Positions 1-12,604 of a stretch of DNA of 64,000 nt are shown one piece after another. The stretch's first letter is position 1, and each line of letters begins with the position of its first letter. Origin of the DNA: Theropithecus gelada (Eukaryota > Chordata > Mammalia > Primates > Cercopithecidae). Where the stretch lies: contig NC_037669.1 in the NCBI RefSeq assembly GCF_003255815.1, positions 117,325,195 through 117,389,194 of the forward strand, given 5' to 3'. The notes beneath the pieces were generated by a model. The model worked only from the letters and a program-made list of their open reading frames with translations. It was not told the origin of the DNA and did not search any database. Made by a program: the position numbers and the translations under genes.

Positions 1-1347
1 GCTAGAATTGGTTCCTGGATTTCAGATAAGTTAGTATGAGTAAAAGGAAAGCCTTAATCTTGCAAATTTGTAATAATCTATCATATACCAAGTAGTAACA
101 ATGAAAATTGTATGCTTCATCCTGGATTCTTTCCACATTCATTTCCAGACAGGACCCACAGCATACATCCTACATGTGATTTGTGAAAGCAAAAACTCTC
201 TGTGTTTCTCATCTCCTGTCAGGCTAGTGAACAAGATGAGTTTCTTTTTATAATGACAAGGCACAGAGATAATTTATCAACTGGAGAGCACAAACAATCC
301 TTTATTCAGCAGTATGACAAAAGGTTATTTAGCTTCTGGCATCTACTATCATTCTTGCAAGAACTAGGCCCAAGAGCCAATACGATAATTAATACATTTC
401 CAACATCTGGGCAATAAAACAATTTTTTATGAATGTTAAACAATGCCAGTAGCAAATGAAAACCTCCCATTCTCATATTTATCTATCTGAACCTGTCACT
501 GCAGAGCCAAATTCACCTGTGTTCTGGCTATAGAATGGGGATAGTGATGATATACTAGGAAGATACTACACAATTTGGGAAATCCATATTACTACTAAGT
601 GTCATTTAATCATATGGGCAGTGATGATATCACCTGCTGAGCCTAATGCAGACTAACACTTGCCAAGAGTGCAGTAGTCAGTTAAATGGCCCAGGTGAGT
701 GATATCAATCATCACACTGAATAAGGGAACCAAATTTAAAGAAAGAGTTGAAGTCTCAGTTTCTCTACTCGTCCTCCAGCAGGCTTCTTCTATATTCATA
801 AACAGAAAGAAAAATTGTGTTATGTGGAATTCTAAAATTTGGAAGATATTTAAATCCACCTTACATTCTGATCCTGCAAATGGAGAATTTACCTTGTACA
901 TTGCTCCATATGTAGATTCTTGTTACAGCCAAATGTGATTCCTATCAAATCTATTCCTGTGACTAAAACTGCTGTTCTGTGCACTGAAGCATACTCCACG
1001 TGCTTATCTCCTTCATATCCATTGAAATTGGATATTTCTCATAGTTTACAAGCAAATTCATTCTCCTGAAGTTAACTCAGTGGTGCAAAAGACATCAAAA
1101 CAATCAATTCACAATTCTATAGAACAAAATATACAATAATACTTTTAAAATTCAAACATGTAGTGTATGGACCTTATAGTTTCACATGGGTATAATTTTT
1201 GATGTTCTTAAATTAATCTAAGCATGTTGGCACTATTCTTATATAACTATGCTATTTAGTTACATATCCTGACTTATTGTTTGCCAGTGAAAAAAAAATC
1301 ATTTAAAATCCATGAATATAGAAATACTATTTAAAATTTATTCATTT
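1..1347. other. Unassigned AT-rich sequence
   Basis: I recognise no repeat family, gene or RNA here. Short open frames (up to 82 codons) overlap on both strands near 650-940, have no initiation context or family resemblance, and look like chance. This could be unique sequence or a repeat too old to recognise by eye. Confidence 0.5.
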
Positions 1348-1570
1348 ATTTTTTGAGACAGGGTCTCACTCCCTTCACCCTGGCTAGAGTGCAGTGTTTA
1401 GTGGCACAACATGGCTCACTGCAGCCTCAACTTCCCAAGCTCAGGTGACCCTCCCATCTCAGCCTCCTGAGTAGCTGAGACTATAGGCACACACCACCAC
1501 ACTCGGCTAATTTTTGTATTTTATGCAGAAACGGGGTTTCACTATGTTACCCAGGCTGGTCATGAACTAA
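1348..1570 (-). mobile_element. Old Alu (AluJ-like), truncated, antisense
   Basis: The stretch begins with a short T-rich tract and 'gagacagggtctcac', then the antisense Alu landmarks 'cctcctgagtagctgaga' and 'ggctaatttttgtatttt'. It stops after 'cccaggctggtcatgaact', so the Alu 5' half of the left monomer is missing. 'gagacagggtctca' and 'actgcagcctcaacttcc' fit the J subfamily, and divergence is high. No clear target duplication is seen. Confidence 0.85.
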
Positions 1571-2964
1571 ATACCTTTTTGATATCAAAATTTGAAAAAA
1601 TAAAAACAAATCTAGAAAGAGTAATGGGAACTATATATGGAAAAAAAAAAAACATCAAATGAGATGCAAATCATTTAAAAATCCTTCAAAATATCTAAAT
1701 GTTAAAAACATCAAGATGTGTTATACATATACTTACTTTGTAGCAACAAGTTTTGACTTGGAGCTGAATAGGTTATGTTAGAATTTTACTTAGAGCCTTA
1801 CTTGTGGCAGTGGGTGGGTGGTGGGGAAGGAGACTTTATAACAATGAGATACTATTTGATGAACTTCAGGTTTCAAAATATTCTTAAATATAGACCCTGT
1901 AAGGAAGAAATTTGTATGTATTCCAGAAGTGCCATCTTTCTGATGGACTTGTGATGATGGAACTATGATGTGAAAATATCAAAAGAACATCAGGACGATG
2001 ATGGAAACTTTTTGCATTATCAAAGAGAAGACACCTGATACAAATGGGCTGGTTGAGCTGGAGCAGCAGCGTCAGGGGTTAGAAGGAGCAGTCAGACCAG
2101 GAAAAGAGTGCAGGCTGGGCTTGACCCCACTAGGAAACAACCTGCCTCCCTCAACTTCACCCTAGGGCTGTTAGCCCTAGAGAGGAGAGTTTGATATGAC
2201 TGGAGAACTGTATTCCTTGAGAAGCAAACTGAAGAGCTGTGGACTTCTTTTTTAATGAGCAGGACAAAATCTCAAGGTTGCTAACTTGGAAGAAACTGGC
2301 AAATGACCCCCAGGACCAGCAGACCAAAAAGTTGCAGAGGGAAGGCAGGAGTAGAGGGCTCCAGAGAAGAACAACTATACAGCAAAAGGCACTTCCACGG
2401 GAAGAATCATGTACCTCTACCCCAACCTATTTTCTCCTGGCACTTCTAAGATGTAATCATGTTCCTGTAGATATATAACATGGAGAGCCTCAGGGATAGC
2501 GAAGATGACACAGGAAAACTTCCCTGGCTTACATTTTATTTTCCATGGTAGTTTCATGGTGTTCCAAACAAGATCAAGTGGAAAATAAAAGTCCTCGATG
2601 ACATAAAATCACCTAAGACACAAAAGGATCTGTCAGAAAAAAATAATTACATGCATCATAATGTAATATATTAGCTCATTGATCAAATAGAATAGACATG
2701 TAGTAATACCTTTGTAACCTTGGCTGTAAAACAAAAGAATTGCTAATCATAACACTAAAACTTACAAGCCAAAATTACAAAGAGAAGAAGAAAAAGCCAA
2801 AGCAAAAATAAGAAAGGAGTTACAGGTTACAAATACTCTTAGCAGTGATATGTTAGCCACTAAAGGTAGACAAAAGAACCCTAAAATGGATCTTTCTTAT
2901 AGGAGAAAACACCAAGTATTCAGTTGTCCTTAAGACAGAATTTACAACACACTAATTCTAATCA
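1571..2964. other. Unassigned; includes a GC-richer block at about 2030-2560
   Basis: No family was recognised. The block at about 2030-2560 is visibly richer in G and C than its surroundings and holds a 79-codon open frame at 2239-2478 with no recognisable protein features. It could be an exon-like remnant, an old LTR or unique sequence, and I cannot tell which. A poly-A run lies near 1640-1651. Confidence 0.4.
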
Positions 2965-3175
2965 CTACTATTTATTAGGTACCTGATATGTACTTCTCAA
3001 TTAATGAGGTAGTATGTGGTGGCATTAACATTACCCCTTTTTACAGCTGAGTAAACTGAGCTGTAGCTAAGTAAATTGTCCAGGGTCACAAAACTGCATG
3101 TTTAACAGAGGAGCCAGAAGTTAAACCCAGATACGTTGCTTCAAAGCCAATGTCTTCCCTAATACCAATGCCTGT
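2965..3175 (-). repeat. MIR SINE, antisense
   Basis: The antisense MIR core is present in order: a 'tattaggtacctgatatgt' stretch (the reversed 3' tail), 'ttttacagctgagtaaactgag', 'gtccagggtcacaaaactgc' and 'gccagaagttaaacccaga'. MIR is an ancient tRNA-derived SINE mobilised by L2. Divergence is high and ends are approximate. Confidence 0.75.
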
Positions 3176-3287
3176 TTGCATTTTTTCATATTCTAACAAC
3201 TGTCAGGAAAAGTGGGTCATATTTAGAATAATGTAATACCAATAGTCACGATTAAATCATTTTTAGAATGTAGGGAGGAATATATAT

Positions 3288-3289
<2 letters not shown>

Positions 3290-3319
<30 letters not shown>
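3290..3319. repeat. (CA)n microsatellite
   Basis: About 14 uninterrupted CA units directly follow a short TATATATGTA stretch. It accounts for the poly-Val-Cys translation of the minus-strand open frame at 3223-3426, which is therefore not a gene. Confidence 0.95.
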
Positions 3320-3321
<2 letters not shown>

Positions 3322-4185
3322 TATTTGGGAAAGTAAGGAAAGATGTACTGCATTTTGAAATAATTTCATCAATACAACATATAAAAAATTTCTACATTTA
3401 CATAAATAACTATTACCTGAAAACAATCACAAAGACAAATGATTAATTGCTAATTTGCTGAAGACCACGTACTATGGTGGACATACTAAGTGAAATCATA
3501 ATTATTTCAATAGCAATCATAGAATTCAAATATATTCTCTCTTATTGGGCATTAGTAATGACGATAAGAAATGAAAATTTCCATTCAAAAACAAAACAAT
3601 CCAGTTAAGAAGAGAGAGCTAATTGTGCTATCATTTTTTAAATTTTAATTGGATAGATTTAATTGTCCTTTACAGACCATGAAAAGATTCCTCAACCAAT
3701 TCCTCCACTCCCAGTGTGACAAAATGTTAAGGGTGGTTCTTGGTTCCACCTTCCATTCAAAAGCATAGATTTGTGTGGTCCAGAATAGAGTAAACCTGAA
3801 GTTAATTCTTCCTGATCAGCAGCAAACATGTATTTATTCCCTACAGCAGAAGTGAAAAACTTTAATCCAAAATAATTATTTTCCTGCAGCGAAGTGTGAA
3901 GTAGCAAGTGTTCAGGGACCCAACCCTACTTCAAAATCTCGGTTTCTGCCTGAAGTGAGAAGGGTTTGGGTGCAAAGAAGAATAAGGATGAAAAAGAATA
4001 CTGCACATTAAGGCAAGACACCTACACAATCATTTGAAAAACCAAGTGTTACAATTAAGTTTGAATGTACAACTTGTGACATTCTTTTTCATTTTGACCT
4101 TTCTTTTAAAAACTAGAGTCTCCTCCTTAAAAAGTTTTTCTGAACACTACACAATGAATGACACAACTGAAAATATAGCATAATG
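3320..4185. other. Unassigned AT-rich sequence
   Basis: No repeat family or gene was recognised. A 71-codon minus-strand frame at 3692-3907 has no supporting feature. Confidence 0.45.
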
Positions 4186-4590
4186 CAGTAGTTCTTGATC
4201 ATTTTGTGATAGGGACCTCTTGGCAATCTGGTGAACCAAGTCCTTGTCCCAGAATATTTTAAAATTCATTAAAAATAAACAAATATAGAATTCTGATGGA
4301 ACCAATAATATTGTTAACAATATTTTGACTAAATGTAATATGGGTATTTATGTGTCTCTTAGCACATTCTGTAACAAGACATAGAAGCAGGTCTAATAGC
4401 TACCATAATTTCAAGGTAGGGATGCGTAAAAATAATATTTTAAAATGTCTGTAACAACTGTAAAATGATATGAAATATTTGTGTTTTCTGTAAGTGTTGA
4501 AGTCACAATTATAGCTAGTTACTAGTGTGGTGTGTTGTCTAAATTCATAATTAAGGGAAATGTTACATTTCAGCAAAGGACTATGAATTT
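4186..4590 (+). mobile_element. Decayed hAT-type DNA transposon (non-autonomous)
   Basis: It starts with 'cagtagttcttgatc', which resembles the CAGTGGTTCTTAAC terminal repeat of ancient mammalian hAT (Charlie-like) elements. The internal landmarks 'ggcaatctggtgaa', 'aataccatataattt'-like text and 'tcataattaagggaaatg' follow in the expected order. The 3' terminal repeat is not visible, so the copy is 3' truncated. A 70-base piece of what looks like the same family sits at 19023-19092. I do not assign a family name. Confidence 0.55.
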
Positions 4591-4949
4591 GTCCAAGAAA
4601 TATTCACAGTTAAAAAAACTAAAATAATGTGATGGTAAAATCAGTTAAATCTAAAAGTTGCAGAAAGTTTCACTCAACCTCATTTCATTAAAATCTGAAA
4701 TATATAGACTCTAACAGGAAGACATTTCCTAGGTATAAAATGGTAACCCTCAGCTTTAGTATGTCGAACTAGAAGCACTCCAACTTCTTTTCTCTGGTAA
4801 GTATGTGTTTAAGAGGATAGAAAATTCCTTTTGCCAAAGGAAAAAATAGCAAACAACATTTTGAAAATAAAAGGTGTAGTTAATAGCATGGTCAAAGTTC
4901 AAGGTTTATCAGGAACACTAAGCAAAAATGTATATTTTCATTATATTCA

Positions 4950-6420
4950 CTGATTTATTTATAAATATTTACCTAGTGCCCACTTATGCCAGTGGTTTTA
5001 GAAATATGTGGTATCAGCTGTTGAAAGTATTACTTGTTCATTTGTTCATTAATTAAACCTATATACATACAAATTCTGTAATGGGCAAATTATTATTTTG
5101 GGTGTTGTACAGCAATGAGCAATATACATATAGTTCTTTATCCCATAAAGCCTCTATTATAGCAGATGAGAAAGGCTTCAAACAGGTAGTTATTTAAGTC
5201 ATTATTTAATTGTGCTAAATTCAGTGATAGGAATCTACTGCCAATGAGAGTTAGGATAACAAGAAGATCCTGAATGGTCAGGAAGGGCTTCTGAGGAAGT
5301 GACATTTTCACCAAGCTTTGAAGAATAGTTTAGGTAATGGGAGATGAGGTAGGGTACAATGGATGCAGAGAACATTCAAGGTGGAGGTAATGGAATGTGT
5401 CAAAGCTCTCATATAGAGCTTTGGCACCAAGTATACCAAGGAACAGTATACCAAGGAGCTTGATATACTGAAAGACCCTTAGGAGAAGAGTGGTACAGAA
5501 TATCAGAGTTCTCTGGAGAGTAGGCAGATATTAAATTCTAAATGGCATCATAGGCTGTATTAAACACATGGTCCCTAATTTAAGAATTATAGGAAGCCAA
5601 TGCAGAATTTTAAGTAAGGCAGTGGCATGATATAAATCTCTGTTCTCAAAAGTTCACTTTGGCTGCAATGCGGCTCCTGGATTCCATGCAGGGAGCTCCA
5701 TTACGATCTGCCAAAGCTCTAAGCCAGGTAGGGGTTAAAGTGACTTGAATTCAGGTTACGGCAATGGAAACTGGAACTAGGATAATTCAAGGAGTGTTCA
5801 TAAATTAAAAGTGATGTCTTAATAAAGAGGATGAAAACGCTGGGCATCCAGAGTAAGTCTCTGTTTCCTGACTCAGGCAATAGTTGAAGAGGGATATCAT
5901 TTACTGAGACACAGAATGGAAGAGGAAGTTTGGATGTGAAGGAGTCCATGTGTGTTGGGTGGGGGAAGGGCATATTTTGTTCAATTATAGACTTGTTAAA
6001 CTTGAGGTGTTTATGAGACAGTCAACTGTAGATATCAAACAAGCTCTGAAATCTTTGGATCTGCTCTTTCGATTTGAGGCCTTAATTGTAAATATTTATT
6101 TAGGAGTTTTTCGTCTTGAGGAAGTCCAACACGAATAGACTTAAGAAGACAAGCCTGCAGGGAAAGAAGAAATGGGAATGGTAGGAAGAAAAGTTAAGGG
6201 AAAGAGAAAGTGGTCAATAGAGGTGAAATGTTGCTGAGAGATCGCCAGTGAAGAGGACTGAAAGATGATGAATGGTGACATCAAGTGCTGAAAAAGTCTA
6301 TTTTCATGGGGAGTTCGTGTGAAACCAGATTGGAATGGGTTGAAGAGTGAAAGAGAAAAGAGGACATGGAAATCCTGGGTATAAACAAGTCTTTCTTAAC
6401 CTTACTGTGAATGCAGTAGA
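4950..6420 (-). repeat. Ancient L2 LINE, 3' end and ORF2 remnant, antisense
   Basis: Reading left to right this is the reverse complement of the L2 3' end followed by its ORF2 C-terminal region. It runs from a 'ttgttcattaattaaacc' start, through 'tgtacagcaatgagcaata' and 'aggaagggcttctgaggaag', to 'gaagccaatgcagaatttt' and 'cagtggcatgatataaatc', and ends near 'ggaatgggttgaagag'. L2 is a CR1-clade LINE dead for well over 100 million years. All frames are broken. There may be two overlapping 3' ends at the left edge (4950-5050). Short open frames at 5719-5973 and 5950-6138 are shadows of this decayed sequence. Confidence 0.7.
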
Positions 6421-7678
6421 CGAGTGTGGATAGCAGATGTGAGGTTAAGAGATTTCAAGGGTCTTCATACTATCAAAATATTTTAACTGAAAGATATGTG
6501 CTTAGCAAACTCTATTTTTCCTCTTTTTAGGTTAGATTTTGAATTATTGAAGTTTAAAATGTAAATCTGAAGTAAATTCAATGTGGGGGGGGATTAAAAA
6601 CACTATTTCTGAAAATGCTAAAACACACATATGAGCTATCAGTTTAGAATCTCAGAATGTATTCCACCACATACATTTCCTCATTAATTCACCAAATGCT
6701 GTATACATATGCTGCAGATAGTGTATAAATAAGCAAGTGTGTGGATTACACTCAATAACTAGGACCAGCATTCCCGATAGCCTGCAGATAAAAATTCTGA
6801 AGGAGTGTGCCTACAGTGGTTCAATGAAACAGAAACAAAGATAAAAATTGTATGGACCATTGACATTTTTCTAAATCTTCTGAAGAGAGGCATTATTTGT
6901 AACTACAGTTGATTATATTTCTCATCATCAAGATTAATTGGCAGTTTATGACACATATGTGCCATTATAAACCTCCTAATTATCAGATTTCTGATGTTGC
7001 TATTTTCCTATCTTTTTACCAATAACTAGTGTGTGTTATTTCTTCTCTTCAGCGAGCAAAAGAAGCAAAGTGCTTTAAATAGAAGATAATAAGAAAAAAA
7101 AATCCCTGTCAGGGTTCCCTTCTAGTTATGCATACAGAATTTCCCATAAAAGATATTATATGTAATGCAAAAATTACCATCGAGTATCAGATTTACAGTG
7201 CTACACCCTGTAGCACCTTTGGAAATGGAGTTAAGTCTTTCAGGATAACTAGAGACTGGTAAACCAACAAATTAACAAACTATCTTCAGATAGTCTCAGA
7301 AAGATAATATGATTCCTACAAAGTGACAAGCATTCCCAGGGAGAATTGCAGGCACTAGGGATGTCTGGTCTATAACAGCTTCGTAGGCCAAATTTATCAA
7401 CAATCTTTTAAGTGAAAAACAAAAAATTTAATTTAAAAAGTAAAATCTTCTACAAATGATTTTATATAAAACATATTTATAGGAATCTTTCTCATGGACA
7501 ACTTCATTTTTATAAATTATCAGATGTCAAGAATAAGCCTTTGCACATTATCTCATGCTGTTCAGTGTTTGGCTTGAAGCCCAGAAGAGGGTCATGCCTT
7601 TATGATGACGGAAAATGCAACTATAAAACACCCAAGGGATTTAGAACATGCTGCTGAGCCCTGAGAAAATGAGGTTCC
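6421..7678. other. Unassigned AT-rich sequence
   Basis: No family was recognised. A run of eight G lies near 6585-6592, and a short A-run precedes 'tccctgtcagggttccc' near 7100. Confidence 0.45.
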
Positions 7679-7891
7679 CACACTGCTTTGCACACAGTAG
7701 GCACTCAGCAAATATTTGCTCGAAGATTTGTTTTGTTTCCATATTGCAGAATTCTTATATATTTACTTAGTAGATGTTAACTAAGAGTCTTAGTCTTCAA
7801 GTAATTGGATATGGTACTTAATACTTGTGAGGTCAGGTTAGTCATTCAACGTCCTTAAGTGTCAGTTTCCTTATTTGTAAAATAGGGTTAA

Positions 7892-7892
<1 letters not shown>
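7679..7892 (+). repeat. L2/MIR tail followed by a MIR fragment
   Basis: 7679-7729 ends in 'cagtaggcactcagcaaat', the shared L2/MIR 3' tail. 7795-7890 shows the MIR central core in sense: 'caggttagtcattcaac' and 'gtcagtttccttatttgtaa', matching the usual '...cctcagtttcctcatctgtaaaatgg'. Because a tail precedes a core, these are probably two separate fragments. Confidence 0.65.

Positions 7893-7893
<1 letters not shown>

Positions 7894-7922
<29 letters not shown>
7894..7922. repeat. (CA)n microsatellite
   Basis: About 14 CA units immediately follow the MIR core, a common seed for CA expansion. Confidence 0.95.
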
Positions 7923-7925
<3 letters not shown>

Positions 7926-9654
7926 CATGCCATATACATACATCTATATGTCATGTTAATTATGGGGAAAAAAGAAGATACTATGAATAAGGCTTTATAA
8001 GTTGCAAAAGGTCTATAAAATTACATATATAATTCATAAACACAATGTGATTCATATATAATTCAACTTTAGTTTATGTAACTACAATGAACAGCAATTC
8101 AAATATAAGTCTTTCAAGACTAGGAAGTGCATTTTACCTGCTGCTGCTAGCCTGATCATTGCTTCCTCTGAATATTTTAACATCAAACCCCTTTGTGAAG
8201 GTTATATAGGAACTTAAAAGTATTGCCAGGGGAGGGGACCTCGATTAAAATTCAGTGATTTGTGCAGTTTGCTATTTCTCTTTCCCAGTTGCTCTACACT
8301 TAATATTTATATGCTGAATCAAATTATTAATACATGTCTTGCAGTGCCTAATTTCATATAACAAGTATTCCTACATATACTTTTCAGTATAAAGAATAAG
8401 TTTACATGTTAGTTGAAACATACACACATACATGCACACATATAAGTGAACTTGAAACACGTGTGCTCATGAAGAAAATATTAGCTAGAAAACTATATAT
8501 CCCTTCTGTGAAAAATGAAATTCTGGCAGCATCAGAACTATAGCTCATATTCTCTGGAAGCATTTATTACATACATAGCTTGACACAGCACAAACCTCAA
8601 ATCAACCTAATTTGTGTCATCTAAGAGTTCACACACGAATAAAGGTATCACATTTCATTGAAATTACTCCTTTAGACCTGAAGATTTATTTATATACTTT
8701 GGAGATTTGGGATCATAAGATCCTCTTTTACTGTCTCTAGGAAAATTGCCAAGAACTAGAATTTGATGTTCATGGCCAAAAAATTAATAATCACTTCTGA
8801 ATATTGAAAAGTAGAATATCCACTCTTGATAATAGAGTTGATTGTTATCAAAATGAACTACTTATCACTTGAAATGTCTACTCTTGTAAAAATATTTGTG
8901 GAAAAAATTATTACAGTGTGACTTAACATATAGAGTCATAAGTGTCTAGCAACCTCAAAGTCTAGGTCATGACAAGCATTATTAAATCAAGCATGAGTGA
9001 GCAGATACCATGTAAGGATCTGCCATGTACTTGAAAACTGTGAGTACTCAGACACTGCCTTATTATTATAAGACCATGACTGTACCAAGATATGTGGGTG
9101 GGCTAGGCAGGCTAATAACTTGGAATCTTTCCAACCAATATTCTTTAAATAATTGTTCAGCATTTATTTAATAAGAAAGGGAAAAACCAATTCCCTTTTG
9201 ATAAAAATCTTCTATCTATATCTATTCTTTACATTATGAAATGTTTTTACATTCACTGAACATAAAAATAGAATTTATAGAATTTTATATAGAGAAATTC
9301 TATATGTAGAGAGTCCTATATTTTATAAATAATTCTAATATATATAATTATAAATTTATTTACATAATTATCTGCTCCTTCACATTTTCCTTCCATCTCT
9401 CAAAACTGTACAAAAATCTGTTACTCCAAATCACTAACAACAATAGTAACATAAATGGTATGTAGTAAAGAGAACTACTGCATTATGATAAAGAATTTCT
9501 AAGTGGGAAGTAGATAAAGTCTCTGGGACTTTAAGTTTTGTTTTTATTTAGATGTTTGCTTATCAAAATTTGCTAGGTTCTTACAAAGTAATTGTTACTG
9601 GATGCTGTGAAAGTCTGAGAGATAAGCCTTCAGAGGTCATCCAATTACCCATTT
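7923..9654. other. Unassigned AT-rich sequence
   Basis: No element was recognised. Around 9285-9360 there are repeated AT-rich words (tatagaatttta-like), a local low-complexity patch. No open frame of note. Confidence 0.45.
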
Positions 9655-9669
9655 AAAACTATGAGATAC

Positions 9670-9918
9670 GCTTTTAAGTGGGAGCTGAACAATGAGAACA
9701 TATGGACACATGAAGGGGAACAACACACACTGGAACCTGTTGGGGGATTGCCAGGGGAGGGAGAACATCAGGATAAATAGCTAATGCATGCAGGGCTTAA
9801 TACCTAGATGATGGGTTGATAGGTGCAGCAAACCACATGGCACTATGTAACAAACCTGCACGTCCTGCACATGTATCCGGAATTTAAAATAAAATAAAAA
9901 TTAACAAAATAAATAAAT
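9670..9918 (+). mobile_element. L1 3' end (primate L1P type), 5' truncated
   Basis: The sense-strand L1 ORF2/3' UTR landmarks 'gagaacatatggacacatga', 'ggggaacaacacacac', 'tgatgggttgataggtgca' and 'aacaaacctgcacgt' are followed by an A-rich tail of AAAATAAAAT units. A 15-base direct repeat, aaaactatgagatac at 9655-9669 and aaaactctgagatat at 9919-9933 (2 mismatches), is the likely target-site duplication. Only about 240 bases of the 6-kb element were inserted, and no coding capacity remains. Confidence 0.9.
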
Positions 9919-10024
9919 AAAACTCTGAGATATCTTGGAAAAAGATAAACAAACCTGGAGGATGTCAATTGGGAAGATACTAACACAGTCATTTGATTAC
10001 CATAAAAACCCAGTAGTTATTTTT

Positions 10025-10280
10025 TTTAGTGCCTACCACGTGCAAGCATTGTGTTAGGTGCAGAGTAAATAATACCTGGTTCCTTCACTAATGAAGCTCA
10101 CAGAATAGCAAAGAATAAAAGCAGTTACTCAAGTAACACCATTATATGTGCTGGGTGTTGTGAAGTATAAGCCCAGGATATCTTGGGAGCTTGTAACGGG
10201 GAGACTAAACCCATGCTGAGGAGTTGGAGAAGGTCTCTCTGTGAAAATAAGGTATTTAAAAGAATGAACCTACTCAGAGT
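10025..10280 (-). repeat. L2 LINE 3' end, antisense
   Basis: 'gtgcctaccacgtgcaagca', 'ttgtgttaggtgcagagta' and 'aatgaagctcacag' follow the reverse complement of the L2 3' UTR (normally 'cctactatgtgccaggcactg...atggagctta'). Divergence is high. The 10281-10900 stretch beyond it is AT-rich and unassigned. Confidence 0.6.
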
Positions 10281-10909
10281 TTAGAGAAACTGACATTTAC
10301 CAGCCAAATACTAATTTGAGAGGAAGCATGTTGTTAATGATAGCTAAAACTTTATAAAAAGTGCCTATCTTCTGAACAACAAAGGAATTTTTATTGTGAA
10401 AATTATCAGATACATTCATATATATTAAGATATTTATTGCATTATTGTTTATGTAGACTATTTTTCTAGACACCATAAAATAACTCTCATAGTCAATAAA
10501 GATAATTATATTAAAGCAAACATTAAAAACAGCCTAGGCTACTTGGGCCTTGAATATTGATTTTTTTTCTAACGCAAATGTTCATTTTTATGGCTGAATT
10601 TTAATAGAATATCAATTTGTGAATCATCAAATGTTTTGACTAGTTATTTAGCATTTGAGATTTTTTCCAAATGCAAGAATTGATTTGAAGACGTTTTTTG
10701 TAGCTTACACACTACCTTGTGGTTGTTTAATAATTTTGGTTTTTTTTTAAGTGTGCTCTTAAAATTATGCTATGAAATAGATATATGTGTATATGTTTGT
10801 AATTTTAATCCCAAAACTTCATAGAAAGAAATGTCTAAATTATCTTGTGAGCTGATAATGCTAGTTTACTGGATAGCTATTCAAGTTTAAGAGAAGATAT
10901 AAATAAGAA

Positions 10910-10910
10910 T

Positions 10911-10941
<31 letters not shown>

Positions 10942-10956
10942 TTATTTATTTATTTT
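10910..10956. repeat. (TTTA)n microsatellite at an Alu tail
   Basis: About eleven TTTA units, with one TTA slip, sit where the reversed poly-A tail of the adjoining antisense Alu lies. The usual origin is expansion of a (TAAA)n Alu tail. Confidence 0.95.
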
Positions 10957-11243
10957 GAGATGGAGTTTCGCACTTGTTGCCCAGGCTGGAGTGCAGCGGC
11001 ACGATCTTGACTTACCACAATCTCTGCCTCCCAGGTTCAAGTGATTCTCCTGCCTCAGCCTCCCTCTCGAGTAACTGGGATTACAGGAGTGCACCACCAT
11101 GCCCAGTTCACTTTTGTATTTTTAGTATAGATGGGGTTTTGCCATGTTGGCCAGGCTGGTCTCTAACTCCTGACCTCAGGTGATCTGCCCGCCTCGGCCT
11201 CCCAAAGTGCTGGGATTGCAGGTGTGAGCCACCGCGCCCAGCC
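10957..11243 (-). mobile_element. Full-length AluS, antisense
   Basis: The complete antisense dimer runs from 'gagatggagtttcgcac' to 'gagccaccgcgcccagcc', with both monomers and the central A-rich linker (reversed near 11115-11130). 'ctcctgacctcaggtgatc' indicates the S class rather than Y. The word 'taaataag' occurs on both sides (near 10899 and 11245), a possible short target duplication. Short open frames at 10974-11183 and 11163-11390 are Alu shadows. Confidence 0.93.
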
Positions 11244-12017
11244 TAAATAAGGATATCTGAAGAAACAATGGCAAAGTAATAGCCTTTGTCTACATAAAAT
11301 GTAATCATGATGATTCATCGAGAAAGGTGTCCTTACACCACTGCAAAACTTTCTTTTTCTGCTGGTACTCTCTAATAAAAGATTAAACAATAGAAGGAGA
11401 AAAGTAAAAAATCTTCTGGAAGACTATAAGAAGCGCTAAGATTCAAAATCCTAGAGTTGGATTAAAAAGGAATTTAATAAATATTAATAATAAGATCTCT
11501 ATTTACAACAGGAAATCTTATCTCTTTAAATCTTATCCTAATTGTGCATATTCTGTTTAAACACATGAGTAATATTAATTAGGTAAATCCATCTATTTTT
11601 ATATATTTTCATTAAGAAAAATCCTTTATTTTGTCTCTCCATCAACCACATTTATATTCATATTCCAAACTCACAACCAAAGCATCTCTGTCAATTGTGA
11701 TAAGCTAACAGACTAAATATGAATGTGCTCCTGATTGAAGAATCCATGCAGGTGATCTCTCCAAGGTTTGTAAATTCAATGTATCTCGGATATTCCCATG
11801 TTTTATAAAAACATTTATGAATTGAATAACCATATATATGTATATAAAAATTTAGTTCTGATCATCTGCAGTATAATCTGCTTTCTTGATAAATATAAAT
11901 TTTAATATTTTGTATGTTTACATGAAATTACACATATTATTTGTATTAGATGAGGAAATGTTTAGTAATCTAACCTTCACCTGTCCCCAGTATCACAGAA
12001 TATTCTAGACGCTATCT
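11244..12017. other. Unassigned AT-rich sequence
   Basis: No family or gene was recognised. Confidence 0.45.
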
Positions 12018-12066
12018 ATTCAAATGTGATCCTTGAACCAGCAGTATTGGCATCACTTAAGAGCTC
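12018..12066 (+). repeat. MER5A-like hAT fragment
   Basis: 'caaatgtgatccttgaacca', 'gcagtattggcatcact' and 'aagagctc' match the internal part of MER5A (normally '...ccagcagcatcagcatcacctgggagct'). Only about 50 bases are recognisable. Confidence 0.5.
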
Positions 12067-12309
12067 ATCATGGCAGCCACAACATAGACACCCAATAAAG
12101 GACTGACTAAATGAATATAAAGAATATGAAGACATAGTCTCTGGTCTCAAAGTTGAGTAATGAAGGAGATGGAATCATATTAAGGAGAAACATAAAAGAA
12201 GGCATGGAGACAGGAAAATCCAAGTATAATTGGTAGCACAAAATCTGCAGAAGCTGACAGGAAATGAGAACAAGCATAGATAGAGAAATTAGCCATGTAA
12301 AAAGAAGAA

Positions 12310-12587
12310 ACGAAAATTATCAACTACAGAGACATGCAACTATTTCTCAAAAAACCTTATACTGAATAAAAGAAGCAAGTTACAAAAGTATACAAACTCT
12401 ATGATTCAAATCATATGAAAATACATGTCTTCTAGGAAACACAAATTTCATGTACAGAGACAGAAGCAGAGACTGGTATGGGGTATAAGAGAAATTTGTG
12501 GAGTTGTTTAATATATTGTATCTTGATTATGGTAATACACTTAAGATGGTGTATTTTGCTGTTTGTAATTTACACCTCAATAGAATT
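12310..12587 (+). mobile_element. Old L1M 3' UTR end, sense
   Basis: The segment contains 'ttatactgaataaaagaagc', 'tatgattcaaatcatatg', 'agagactggtatggggtata' and 'ttgtaatttacacctcaata', the order found in L1M 3' ends. It stops at 'caatagaa', followed by a T-run (12588-12599). It is upstream of an ORF2 fragment, so it is a different insertion from the next one. Confidence 0.7.
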
Positions 12588-12604
12588 TTTTTTTTTTTTC
12601 CCAA

